Source: a bacterium
GTDB lineage: Archaea; Nanoarchaeota; Nanoarchaeia; Woesearchaeales; UBA10216
Direction of reading: 5' to 3'
DNA: 39,090 bases
NCBI GenBank assembly: GCA_024206195.1
Contig: JAAGZO010000707.1
Coordinates: forward strand, 1 to 39,090
Made by a program: the position numbers and the translations under genes. The notes under the pieces are model-generated. The model was not told the DNA's origin. It did no database searches and worked only from the letters and a program-made list of their open reading frames with translations. Below, one piece after another: positions 6,313 to 11,824 of this stretch; position 1 is the stretch's first letter, and every line of letters starts with the position of its first letter.

Positions 6313-6321
6313 AGAACAACA

Positions 6322-6609
6322 ATGATAGAATCAACAGTAAATGAATACACCAAAATCAAAAATGACAGAATGAGAACTAAAATTTGTAAGCTGATGTCAG
6401 AAATGTTAGACGATCCAGATGCAGGAGGCATTTATCAAACCTCGAGGTTTATGTCAAAGATGGAGAGTTTTTGTCTTGAACTCAGGCATGAAGCTATCGG
6501 GTGGACATGGGCAACGGCTTGTGCATTGTTGGATAAAGAGAAAGACCCTAGAAAATACAATCAAGGAAATTTAATCACAGATTCAGCTAAAGATTTGGAC
6601 AAGGAATAA
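6322..6609 (+). CDS. Small hypothetical protein
   Basis: A 95-residue protein, mostly helical by composition, with a W-T-W-A-T-A segment around residue 62. The start has AAAGGAG upstream, which the hairpin just ahead could cover. It lies between erf and the replication genes. Family not recognised. Confidence 0.6.
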   Translation: MIESTVNEYTKIKNDRMRTKICKLMSEMLDDPDAGGIYQTSRFMSKMESFCLELRHEAIGWTWATACALLDKEKDPRKYNQGNLITDSAKDLDKE

Positions 6610-6617
6610 ATAGGAGG
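6599..6617 (+). repeat. Translation-start repeat, copy 1 of 2
   Basis: ACAAGGAATAAATAGGAGG is repeated exactly at 9462-9480. It includes the end of the upstream gene and a ribosome binding site, so it looks like a recombination joint between gene cassettes. Confidence 0.75.
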
Positions 6618-6630
6618 AATGGTGGGTGAC

Positions 6631-6897
6631 ATGGCCGGATATGGTAGAGCTTTAAATGATTTAAGGCAGGATAGACACAATCAATGGTTTGATGAAAACA
6701 CATGGTTTTTAGATAATTGCGGAGTTGGCTTCATGAAAACCGAAACGGCCTATCTATTCCGTGACCCTAAAAAACCTAAATGTGATTTTTACCCTCACAC
6801 TGGAAGGTGGAGAAAATGCAGTAATCCGAAAAAAACATATAGAGGCGGAGCAGAATCGTTTATTAATTGGTATAAAAAACAAAGGAAGGAAAAATGA
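6631..6897 (+). CDS. Small basic hypothetical protein
   Basis: An 88-residue basic protein starting MAGYGRALND. ATG 6631 is preferred because AGGAGG ends only one base before the in-frame ATG at 6619. It has an F-Y-P-H-T-G-R-W segment near residue 51 and a G-G-A-E-S-F-I-N-W-Y segment near the C-terminus. That pattern I have seen in other phage early proteins, without known function. Overlaps the next gene by four bases. Confidence 0.6.
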   Translation: MAGYGRALNDLRQDRHNQWFDENTWFLDNCGVGFMKTETAYLFRDPKKPKCDFYPHTGRWRKCSNPKKTYRGGAESFINWYKKQRKEK

Positions 6898-7199
6898 TGG
6901 AACTAAAAACCCACGAACACCACCACCGGAACGACCCCGGAACCAGCAAGGCTGCAGCCGAAAAGATGATTAAATCAGGGAAGATGAGCAGACAATGTCA
7001 GGAAGTCTATGATTCCTTCTTAAACTTTGCTCCAACGACTTCTAAAGCCCTCTCAGCAATTAGCGGTCTTGATTATCATATGATAGCCCGAAGATTCGCA
7101 GACCTTGTTAAAAGCGGTCATATCGTGGATACTGGAGAAAAAGAGAATGGTTGTAGAATTATGGGATTGGCTGAACAGCAAGGGAGGTTATTTGGATGA
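6894..7199 (+). CDS. Winged-helix DNA-binding protein
   Basis: A 101-residue protein. The H-H-H-R-N-D-P-G-T-S-K-A-A-A start, S-G-K-M-S-R-Q-C linker and S-x-L-D-Y-H-M-I-A-R-R-F-A-D-L-V-K-S-G-H-I winged-helix segment (about 58-80) match a common phage winged-helix family found beside replication genes. It may load replication factors or regulate transcription. The ATG overlaps the previous stop. Confidence 0.7.
   Translation: MMELKTHEHHHRNDPGTSKAAAEKMIKSGKMSRQCQEVYDSFLNFAPTTSKALSAISGLDYHMIARRFADLVKSGHIVDTGEKENGCRIMGLAEQQGRLFG
7181..7199 (+). repeat. Translation-start repeat (7 kb set), copy 1 of 3
   Basis: AGGGAGGTTATTTGGATGA, identical at 7420-7438 and 7644-7662. It contains the ribosome binding site and start codon of the following gene. 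In this copy it is also coding for the end of the winged-helix gene (R-L-F-G-stop), so this is probably the source copy. Confidence 0.85.
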
Positions 7200-7420
7200 T
7201 TGAGTTTAAAATAGACATACACCCAACAGATAAAGATTCAGAAGAAACTGTTAAGATATTTGAGATGATATTAAAACACAGCAAATTTGAAGGGCTGTTT
7301 GATGAAATATTGAGGGAGTGTGAAGAAAAGCTGAAAAAAAAGACTTATGAAATAATTGATATGTTCAAAAAGCCTATTAAGATGAATTTGGACGGTGAAA
7401 TAATTGATTTAAATAAGTAA
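7196..7420 (+). CDS. Small hypothetical protein
   Basis: A 74-residue protein, start MIEFKIDIHPTDKDSEE, with an acidic helical centre and an N-L-D-G-E-I-I-D-L-N-K end. ATGA overlap with the winged-helix gene. Uses the first copy of the repeated start region. Family not recognised. Confidence 0.55.
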   Translation: MIEFKIDIHPTDKDSEETVKIFEMILKHSKFEGLFDEILRECEEKLKKKTYEIIDMFKKPIKMNLDGEIIDLNK

Positions 7421-7438
7421 GGGAGGTTATTTGGATGA
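7420..7438 (+). repeat. Translation-start repeat (7 kb set), copy 2 of 3
   Basis: Identical to 7181-7199 but non-coding upstream of its ATG. Starts the 67-residue gene. Confidence 0.85.
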
Positions 7439-7638
7439 GCGATAAATGCACACCAAGAGAAGTAATTAAAGAAGATAGCGATCCTGTTGAAATATTCTCA
7501 AAAGATGAAAATGTCGATGAGATGTGGGGAATTGGTGCAAACTTCATCACGCTTGAACAGATTGAGCAACTTAAAAACGGTAAATGTGCTTATTTTGATG
7601 ATGGGGAATATGCTCATATAATATTTATTAAGGATTAG
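7435..7638 (+). CDS. Small acidic hypothetical protein
   Basis: A 67-residue acidic protein starting MSDKCTPREV, ending in a short beta-like H-I-I-F-I-K-D. It begins on the second copy of the repeated start region. Family not recognised. Confidence 0.55.
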   Translation: MSDKCTPREVIKEDSDPVEIFSKDENVDEMWGIGANFITLEQIEQLKNGKCAYFDDGEYAHIIFIKD

Positions 7639-7643
7639 CTTGT

Positions 7644-7662
7644 AGGGAGGTTATTTGGATGA
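7644..7662 (+). repeat. Translation-start repeat (7 kb set), copy 3 of 3
   Basis: Identical to 7181-7199. Starts the 60-residue membrane-protein gene. Confidence 0.85.
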
Positions 7663-7841
7663 ATGATTTAGCTTTTTCAATAACAGTATCGTCAATAATA
7701 TGTTGTGCTTGTCTTGATATGTTTTTGAGATATAAAAGCGGATGGACTAAACAGGAAGTTGATGATATTAGAATGGATAATATGAAGGGTGGACTCCTTG
7801 TTATATTTGTGGTTGGCCTTGTCATTTATCTTACCCCATAA
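7659..7841 (+). CDS. Small two-span membrane protein
   Basis: A 60-residue protein with a hydrophobic N-terminal span (about 5-23, A-F-S-I-T-V-S-S-I-I-C-C-A-C), a charged middle and a C-terminal span (about 43-58, G-L-L-V-I-F-V-V-G-L-V-I-Y-L). Starts on the third copy of the repeat. A two-span protein of this size could be a holin, but its early position and distance from the lysin make that a guess. Confidence 0.5.
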   Translation: MNDLAFSITVSSIICCACLDMFLRYKSGWTKQEVDDIRMDNMKGGLLVIFVVGLVIYLTP

Positions 7842-7888
7842 ATATTAAAAAGAAATAGCTTGTATTATGTTGTGGAATAAGTATCTTG

Positions 7889-8010
7889 TGGACTGAACGA
7901 AAAACCTAAACATGGAAAACTTTTATCAAATCAAAATATCCCTACTCGGTTCTAGATTTATCTAGACGGTTCCTCAGTCCATGTTTAGCCGGTTCAGACC
8001 GGGTAGGGAT
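7889..8010 (+). ncRNA. Structured leader with interleaved inverted repeats (pseudoknot)
   Basis: In the 201-base gap before the DUF1376 gene, 7906-7916 pairs perfectly with 7978-7988 (11 bp), and 7938-7949 pairs with 7999-8010 (12 bp, one G-U). The order is A-B-A'-B', which is a pseudoknot rather than nested hairpins. Inside is the hairpin TCTAGA-TTTA-TCTAGA (7951-7966). An alternative pairing, 7889-7896 with 7974-7981 (8 bp), excludes the first, so the RNA could switch. The next gene has a poor ribosome binding site. A canonical tRNA does not fit. The rest of the gap holds nothing else I can support. Confidence 0.55.
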
Positions 8011-8042
8011 TCATTTAATGAAGCCAAAAGTGAGTAAAAAAC

Positions 8043-8795
8043 ATGGCTAAAACTGACATTTGGATGCCGATTTATTTAGGAGATTACCTTAAAGACACAA
8101 GGCATTTAAGCACAACTGAACATGGGGCATACTTCCTTATTTTGATGGAATTGTGGAATAATAAGGGTTTTGCAGAGATTGATAGGCTTCCAAGAATCAC
8201 TCTTTTAGATGAAGAAAATTTTCAAAAAATATGGAAAAATATTGAAGAGTTTTTTCACAAAAAAGGTGATAAAATATCACAAAAAAGACTTAGTAAAGAG
8301 CTGAGAGCATCATCCAGTAGACGTAAGTCAGCTAAAAACAATGGCTTAAAAGGTGGTAGACCTAAAACCCAAAAGAAACCTACAGGTAACCCAAAGGTTA
8401 ACCCTCAGAAAACCTCTTCACCTTCACCTTCACCTTCACATATAAATAAAAAAGAGATCCCCCCCGAATTTCTTTCTTTATCAATTTACTTAAAAGATAG
8501 AATCCTTGAAAGCAAACAAATAGTCTGGAATAGCAGACTTGAGAACAGTTGGGCTGAATCAGTACGTTTAATGGTTGAAAGAGATGGGAGAAATGTTCAA
8601 GACATAAAAGCTATTATTGATGAATGTCACGATATGCAACCATCACCATCTGGATTCACTTGGAAAAACAATATTCTGAGTATGCACACGTTAAGGAAAA
8701 AATGGAATGATGGGAAAATAGCAATAGGAATGAATAAAACTAAACAGGAGACAAGATATGATGAACTCAAACGAGAACTCGGAAGATCAGACTAG
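8043..8795 (+). CDS. DUF1376-family replication protein
   Basis: A 250-residue protein. The first 60 residues (D-I-W-M-P-I-Y-L-G-D-Y-L-x-D-T-R-H-L-S-T-x-E-H-G-A-Y) match DUF1376, the N-terminal domain of many phage replication initiator or YdaU-like proteins. Then a basic linker (S-S-R-R-K-S-A-K-N-N-G-L-K-G-G-R-P-K), a Pro/Ser-rich stretch, and a C-terminal domain (about 145-235). It probably binds the replication origin or helps load helicase. There is no helicase or primase in the genome, so host enzymes would be recruited. The start has no clear ribosome binding site and lies behind a structured leader. Confidence 0.8.
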   Translation: MAKTDIWMPIYLGDYLKDTRHLSTTEHGAYFLILMELWNNKGFAEIDRLPRITLLDEENFQKIWKNIEEFFHKKGDKISQKRLSKELRASSSRRKSAKNNGLKGGRPKTQKKPTGNPKVNPQKTSSPSPSPSHINKKEIPPEFLSLSIYLKDRILESKQIVWNSRLENSWAESVRLMVERDGRNVQDIKAIIDECHDMQPSPSGFTWKNNILSMHTLRKKWNDGKIAIGMNKTKQETRYDELKRELGRSD

Positions 8796-9177
8796 AAGAA
8801 AAATAATTGAGATGCAATTTCTCAGGATGGGGAGAAAAGCTGATGAAATGGATTTATCAGTTGCTATGGAAGATTTATCAGAAATACCGATTGAGAGGAT
8901 TGAATGGTGTTGCCAGCAAGCCAGAAAGAAGAATGAAAATGTGTCACCTCCTACAAATAATAAAATTCTTAAGCAGTTTAATCATATATCAAGCGGTCAA
9001 AGTGATTCATGGGAGAATACGGTTAAACAGGCAATGGAAAGAAGAATAGCGAACCGTGAAGCTATTGCAAAGCAACCATTTATTGAGGTTGCCCATCCTG
9101 AAGATGAGCATTCAAGGAAAATATCATCTGAAAAATTTATTAATGAGGCTTATCAATATTTAAACGGACAACAATAA
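8758..9177 (+). CDS. Probable replication accessory protein
   Basis: A 139-residue protein overlapping the DUF1376 gene by 38 bases in another frame. GGAG lies about eight bases upstream of ATG 8758. The N-terminal half is helical with an I-P-I-E-R-I-E-W-C-C-Q-Q-A-R segment around residues 46-59, like the small helicase-loader partners that often follow DUF1376 genes. The C-terminal half is charged. Function inferred from position. Confidence 0.55.
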   Translation: MMNSNENSEDQTRRKIIEMQFLRMGRKADEMDLSVAMEDLSEIPIERIEWCCQQARKKNENVSPPTNNKILKQFNHISSGQSDSWENTVKQAMERRIANREAIAKQPFIEVAHPEDEHSRKISSEKFINEAYQYLNGQQ

Positions 9178-9203
9178 TTAATGAGAAATAATGTAAATAT
9201 TTG

Positions 9204-9233
9204 TTGACATCTGCAAACATAGTATTGTATCTT
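9204..9233 (+). promoter_or_regulatory. Promoter ahead of the tRNA-like RNA
   Basis: TTGACA (9204-9209) with an 18-base spacer to TATCTT (9228-9233). The -35 is perfect. Transcription would start near 9240, at the beginning of the structured RNA. Confidence 0.55.
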
Positions 9234-9239
9234 GTTATT

Positions 9240-9265
9240 GGAGGTAATCACGAAAGAACAAAAGG
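9240..9265 (+). repeat. Degenerate copy of the 9476 translation start
   Basis: GGAGGTAATCA then C instead of T before GAAAG matches 9476-9499 except for one substitution and two single-base indels. Here the start codon is ACG, so it cannot start the downstream protein. It flanks the tRNA-like RNA on its 5' side. Confidence 0.7.
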
Positions 9266-9454
9266 AAGGTGGCGGAATAGGTAAACGCTTCGGCGCATAG
9301 AGCACATCTTTGAAAGAGGGTAATGTGTCAATAGGTGGGATATATAGATGTACCCACTAAAACAGGCTCATGCAGGGTGACTATACGAGTAAACATGGGT
9401 TTTAATGGTGCCATGTAAAAAACACAGGATTCTCGGCAAATCCCTGCCCTTCCT
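9263..9454 (+). ncRNA. tRNA-like structured RNA element
   Basis: AGGAAGG (9263-9269) pairs with CCTTCCT (9448-9454) as a 7-bp acceptor-like stem. It is followed by T8-G9-like bases and a D-arm-like hairpin GCG-GAATAGGTAAA-CGC (9272-9288) with an A14 equivalent and the G18-G19 pair, much as in leucine tRNAs. GCAGGG (9372-9377) pairs with CCCTGC (9442-9447), directly abutting the acceptor strand, like a T-stem. Between these are further stems: 9303-9307 with 9323-9327, GTGGG with CCCAC (9335-9357), and ACATGG with CCATGT near 9394-9416. At 192 nt with large inserts and no proper T-loop or anticodon arm, it is neither an ordinary tRNA nor a standard tmRNA. Confidence 0.45.
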
Positions 9455-9461
9455 TAACTTA

Positions 9462-9480
9462 ACAAGGAATAAATAGGAGG
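9462..9480 (+). repeat. Translation-start repeat, copy 2 of 2
   Basis: Exact copy of 6599-6617. Here the part that was the end of a gene in copy 1 is non-coding, so this copy was probably carried in with the ribosome binding site. Confidence 0.75.
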
Positions 9481-9485
9481 TAATC

Positions 9486-9785
9486 ATGAAAAACAAAGGA
9501 GTAAAGATGTCAGAATTAAAACACACACCGGGACCGTGGGCAATTACAAGGACAATAACCGACAAGCAAAACGGCGGTGAATTTCTTGAAATTAAAGGGA
9601 ATGATAAGAAAGTTTGGATTGGTGATATAAGGCGTACTGGTGATGCCCGTTTAATAGCATCAGCACCGGAACTGCTGGATGCTGGTAATAAATTCATAAG
9701 GCTGGACGTTAACGATAAAGAAGAACTAAAAAAGGTAAGAGAGCTAGCATGGAAGGCTATTAACAAAGCAGAGAGTACAAAATGA
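9486..9785 (+). CDS. Phage protein with H-T-P-G-P-W start and A-P-E-L-L motif
   Basis: A 99-residue protein. H-T-P-G-P-W near residue 13 and D-A-R-L-I-A-S-A-P-E-L-L near residue 53 mark a very common family of small phage early proteins of unknown role. Two in-frame starts each have their own ribosome binding site: 9486 (GGAGG, five bases upstream) and 9507 (AAAGGAG), so two forms differing by seven residues are possible. It follows the tRNA-like element. Confidence 0.7.
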   Translation: MKNKGVKMSELKHTPGPWAITRTITDKQNGGEFLEIKGNDKKVWIGDIRRTGDARLIASAPELLDAGNKFIRLDVNDKEELKKVRELAWKAINKAESTK

Positions 9786-9901
9786 AAGAATACAAGATAG
9801 TAAGAATAAGTAAACAGGCTTATCAGAAAATATTGAAAGAAGCTGAGAAAGCCAAAAGAACGTTTATCACTCAATTAGATGTTTTGCTGAAGGTGAAGTG
9901 A
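9782..9901 (+). CDS. Small basic protein
   Basis: A 39-residue frame with ATGA overlap at the upstream stop and its own stop overlapping the next start. Start MKEYKIVRISKQAY, then a single amphipathic helix rich in Lys and Glu. The tight coupling at both ends supports it. It resembles ribbon-helix-helix N-termini but is too short to be sure. Confidence 0.5.
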   Translation: MKEYKIVRISKQAYQKILKEAEKAKRTFITQLDVLLKVK

Positions 9902-10398
9902 TGAACTATTGGATAATGACAGATTTTCACTTAGGGCATACTGAGAAAATGATTAAATGGTGTGGCAGGCCTAAAGACTATGAAATAAAAATATTTGATG
10001 GTCTAAGAATGATTTCAGACGGAGATGTTTTCATATTCTTAGGGGATTATTGCATTGGAAATGATGGTTACTGGCATGAATCACATATCATGAAATTCGA
10101 TTTTAAGAAAATCTTGGTATTAGGAAATCATGATAAAAAATCATATTCGTGGTACTATAGATATGGATGGGATTTAGTTTGTGAAACATTTTCGATGAAT
10201 ATATTCGGTAAAAAAATTCTATTCAGCCATAAACCACAAATTGATTCAGGGTATGATTTAAATATTCATGGGCATATTCATGATGCCACCAAATTAAGAT
10301 ATGAGGCTGATGTTGAAGAGGTTAAAAACGATAAACAGATATTAATTAAACCAGAACAATATAACCCGATATCTTTAAGAAAAATTTGTAATCAGTAA
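9901..10398 (+). CDS. Calcineurin-like metallophosphoesterase
   Basis: A 165-residue protein with the complete metallophosphoesterase motif set: D8-x-H10 in T-D-F-H-L-G-H, G-D (48-49), G-N-H-D (75-78), S-H (109-110) and G-H-I-H (124-127). These bind two metal ions and cleave phosphoesters. Phage members are proposed to act on nucleotides or nucleic-acid ends; the substrate here is unknown. ATG 9901 is preferred over an in-frame GTG at 9898 and overlaps the previous stop. Confidence 0.85.
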   Translation: MNYWIMTDFHLGHTEKMIKWCGRPKDYEIKIFDGLRMISDGDVFIFLGDYCIGNDGYWHESHIMKFDFKKILVLGNHDKKSYSWYYRYGWDLVCETFSMNIFGKKILFSHKPQIDSGYDLNIHGHIHDATKLRYEADVEEVKNDKQILIKPEQYNPISLRKICNQ

Positions 10399-10407
10399 GG
10401 AAAATAA

Positions 10408-10602
10408 ATGAACTGCTCCAACTTCTTCTGTCCTTTCTACTCCGAACCGGATCATGCAAATTGTGCTATTCTTCTTGAACAGCCCCTTTTAAAGTGTGCC
10501 GGTCGGAAAAGAGCGACTAAGTTAAACAAGATGCTTAAAGCTGGTGAAGTGGATGGGGTTAGAAGGGTTAAGGAGTTGAAACAATTAACAATAGGAGAAT
10601 GA
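10408..10602 (+). CDS. Small Cys-containing protein
   Basis: A 64-residue protein with C-S-N-F-F-C at the start, then C19 and C30, a four-Cys set that may bind zinc. AAGG lies upstream of the start. Its last codons and stop region are duplicated further on (10833-10862), marking cassette shuffling. Family not recognised. Confidence 0.55.
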   Translation: MNCSNFFCPFYSEPDHANCAILLEQPLLKCAGRKRATKLNKMLKAGEVDGVRRVKELKQLTIGE

Positions 10603-10607
10603 GGATG
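10578..10607 (+). repeat. 30-bp gene-end/translation-start repeat, source copy
   Basis: Identical to 10833-10862. Here it codes for the last residues of the 10408 gene (K-Q-L-T-I-G-E) and carries the ribosome binding site of the next gene. Confidence 0.85.
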
Positions 10608-10811
10608 GAAAAAATAAAATCAATAACAGATTTATATGAAAAGTGTAAAAGCGGAGAAATTGACGAATCAAAGCTGGAAATTCAAGTTGATAATGACACA
10701 ACTTGGTATGGAATTGGAGAGGAAAGGATTTTAGAGGGTGAAGGTTATCATGATGTTGTAGAGGCTTTACAGTTATTATTTCCAAATGCTTCTGAGTGTG
10801 ATTGGTGTTGA
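10605..10811 (+). CDS. Small acidic hypothetical protein
   Basis: A 68-residue protein starting MEKIKSITDLYEKC. ATG 10605 is used because the GGAG is only two bases from the in-frame ATG at 10599. Acidic, helical start; ends C-D-W-C. Family not recognised. Confidence 0.55.
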   Translation: MEKIKSITDLYEKCKSGEIDESKLEIQVDNDTTWYGIGEERILEGEGYHDVVEALQLLFPNASECDWC

Positions 10812-10815
10812 TTCA

Positions 10816-10862
10816 GGGAACTAAAGGAAAGGGAAACAATTAACAATAGGAGAATGAGGATG
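10816..10862 (+). repeat. Composite recombination scar between gene cassettes
   Basis: Bases 10816-10833 repeat 11106-11123 (the end of the following gene and its downstream spacer), and 10833-10862 repeat 10578-10607. So this intergenic stretch is the 3' end of one neighbour joined to the 3' end of another, with the ribosome binding site still used for the gene at 10860. Confidence 0.8.
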
Positions 10863-11114
10863 AAATACAGAAAAAAACCAATAGTTATTGATGCCGTTCA
10901 ATGGAATGGCAACAATGTCGATGAAGTATGTGATTTTATGGAAGGAGTGGATGTGGAATTTAAAACATCAAATCCAATGATGGTAGTCATTCCAACGCTA
11001 GAAGGGGATATGCTTGCCTCTGTTGGAGACTTCATAATCAAAGGTGTTAAGGGTGAATTTTATCCTTGCAAACCAGACATATTTGAACAGACATATGAGA
11101 AGGTTGGGAACTAA
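10860..11114 (+). CDS. PGDYG-type small phage protein
   Basis: An 84-residue protein. Start M-K-Y-R-K-K-P-I-V-I-D-A, then T-L-E-G-D-M, G-D-F-I-I-K-G-V-K-G-E-F-Y-P-C-K-P-D-I-F. This is a very common phage protein whose G-D-[FY]-I-I core I associate with the PGDYG family; function unknown. ATG 10860 follows GGAG at eight bases. Its 3' end is duplicated at 10816-10833. Confidence 0.75.
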   Translation: MKYRKKPIVIDAVQWNGNNVDEVCDFMEGVDVEFKTSNPMMVVIPTLEGDMLASVGDFIIKGVKGEFYPCKPDIFEQTYEKVGN

Positions 11115-11123
11115 AGGAAAGGG
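11106..11123 (+). repeat. 18-bp gene-end repeat, source copy
   Basis: GGGAACTAAAGGAAAGGG, repeated at 10816-10833. Here it encodes the last two residues and stop of the PGDYG-type gene. Confidence 0.8.
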
Positions 11124-11127
11124 TGAT

Positions 11128-11280
11128 ATGAGTGAATACAGAGACATGAAAAACGGATATCTTTGCAATGCTACTCCTGAAGATTGGTTGGAAATGATAG
11201 CCTGTATGGCTGATTGTGATATGTGCGGATATGGGAAGAAAAAGGATGATGATATTGAACCACCAAAGGACAACCAATGA
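11128..11280 (+). CDS. Small Cys-containing protein
   Basis: A 50-residue protein starting MSEYRDMKNGYLCN, with C-M-A-D-C-D-M-C (about 28-35), a likely metal-binding cluster. GGAAAGGG upstream serves as ribosome binding site; a longer frame from 11044 lies inside the preceding gene and is rejected. Overlaps ninG by four bases. Confidence 0.55.
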   Translation: MSEYRDMKNGYLCNATPEDWLEMIACMADCDMCGYGKKKDDDIEPPKDNQ

Positions 11281-11711
11281 AACCCACACAGAAAGCCATT
11301 AAGGCACTAAAGAAGAGAAAGAAACCTAAAATCAGTACGCTTGATAAGAAGTTATGGCGTTTATTCTCTAAATTCATAAGATTAAGGGATAGATTTCAAG
11401 GTGATTACTGTAAGTGTATTTCTTGCGGGTCAATAAAACACTGGAAAGATATGCACGCTGGTCATTTTATCGGCAGACGGCATTTAGGAACGAAATACGA
11501 CCCTAAAAATGTTCACGCACAATGTTGCTCTTGTAATACGTTTGGGGAAGGAGAGCAGTTTAAATACGGCCAGAATCTAATTAAGAAGTATGGTGAAGGG
11601 ATTATTAACGAATTGGAAGTAAAAAAGAAACTGAATCCTAAAAAAGATTGGACTTGGTATGATGGAATGATTGAAGTTTATACAAAAAAGGTTAGGAAAT
11701 TAGAAGAATAA
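11277..11711 (+). CDS. ninG: NinG-family recombination protein
   Basis: A 144-residue protein matching lambda NinG (Rap): R-x-R-D (36-38), zinc-type C-K-C-I-S-C (45-50), D-M-H-A-G-H-F-I-G-R (58-67), Y-D-P-K-N-V-H-A-Q-C-C-S-C-N (74-87). NinG is a structure-specific nuclease acting on branched recombination intermediates, so it fits with the ERF annealing protein here. The ATGA overlap couples it to the gene before. Confidence 0.9.
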   Translation: MKPTQKAIKALKKRKKPKISTLDKKLWRLFSKFIRLRDRFQGDYCKCISCGSIKHWKDMHAGHFIGRRHLGTKYDPKNVHAQCCSCNTFGEGEQFKYGQNLIKKYGEGIINELEVKKKLNPKKDWTWYDGMIEVYTKKVRKLEE

Positions 11712-11725
11712 TTCTATCTTATGAT

Positions 11726-11806
11726 AAGTCTGAGAGATAGTTTAAAATTAAGGTCGGTTCTTACCGTTAAATGTGGTGGTTTTTCTCAGACTTCCATCAC
11801 GGCCTT
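11726..11806 (+). ncRNA. Second leader with interleaved inverted repeats (pseudoknot)
   Basis: In the 113-base gap between ninG and the methylase gene, AAGTCTGAGA (11726-11735) pairs perfectly with 11784-11793. AAGGTCG (11750-11756) pairs with CGGCCTT (11800-11806). GTGGTGG (11773-11779) pairs with CCATCAC (11794-11800), putting the first element's partner in a hairpin loop. The order A-B-A'-B' is the same as at 7889-8010, and both carry TCGGTTCT after element B. Confidence 0.5.
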
Positions 11807-11824
11807 TAAAAGTTTGAGGTTAAA

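Noticed and set aside
7938..8010. Ordinary tRNA of 73 nt
   Set aside because: A 7-bp acceptor can be drawn, but the T-loop lacks T-T-C-R-A spacing, there is no 5-bp anticodon stem and no G18-G19.
9263..9454. Standard tmRNA
   Set aside because: Too short, no tag frame ending in A-L-A-A, and no usual tmRNA D-loop sequence.
9263..9454. Group I intron
   Set aside because: A short R-like segment (GCAGGGTGACTATA) is present, but no matching P7 partner or P3-P8 core could be found.
9368..9874. Minus-strand frame of 168 codons over the RNA and following gene
   Set aside because: Antisense to the H-T-P-G-P-W family gene; Ser/Leu/Phe-rich composition typical of a shadow.
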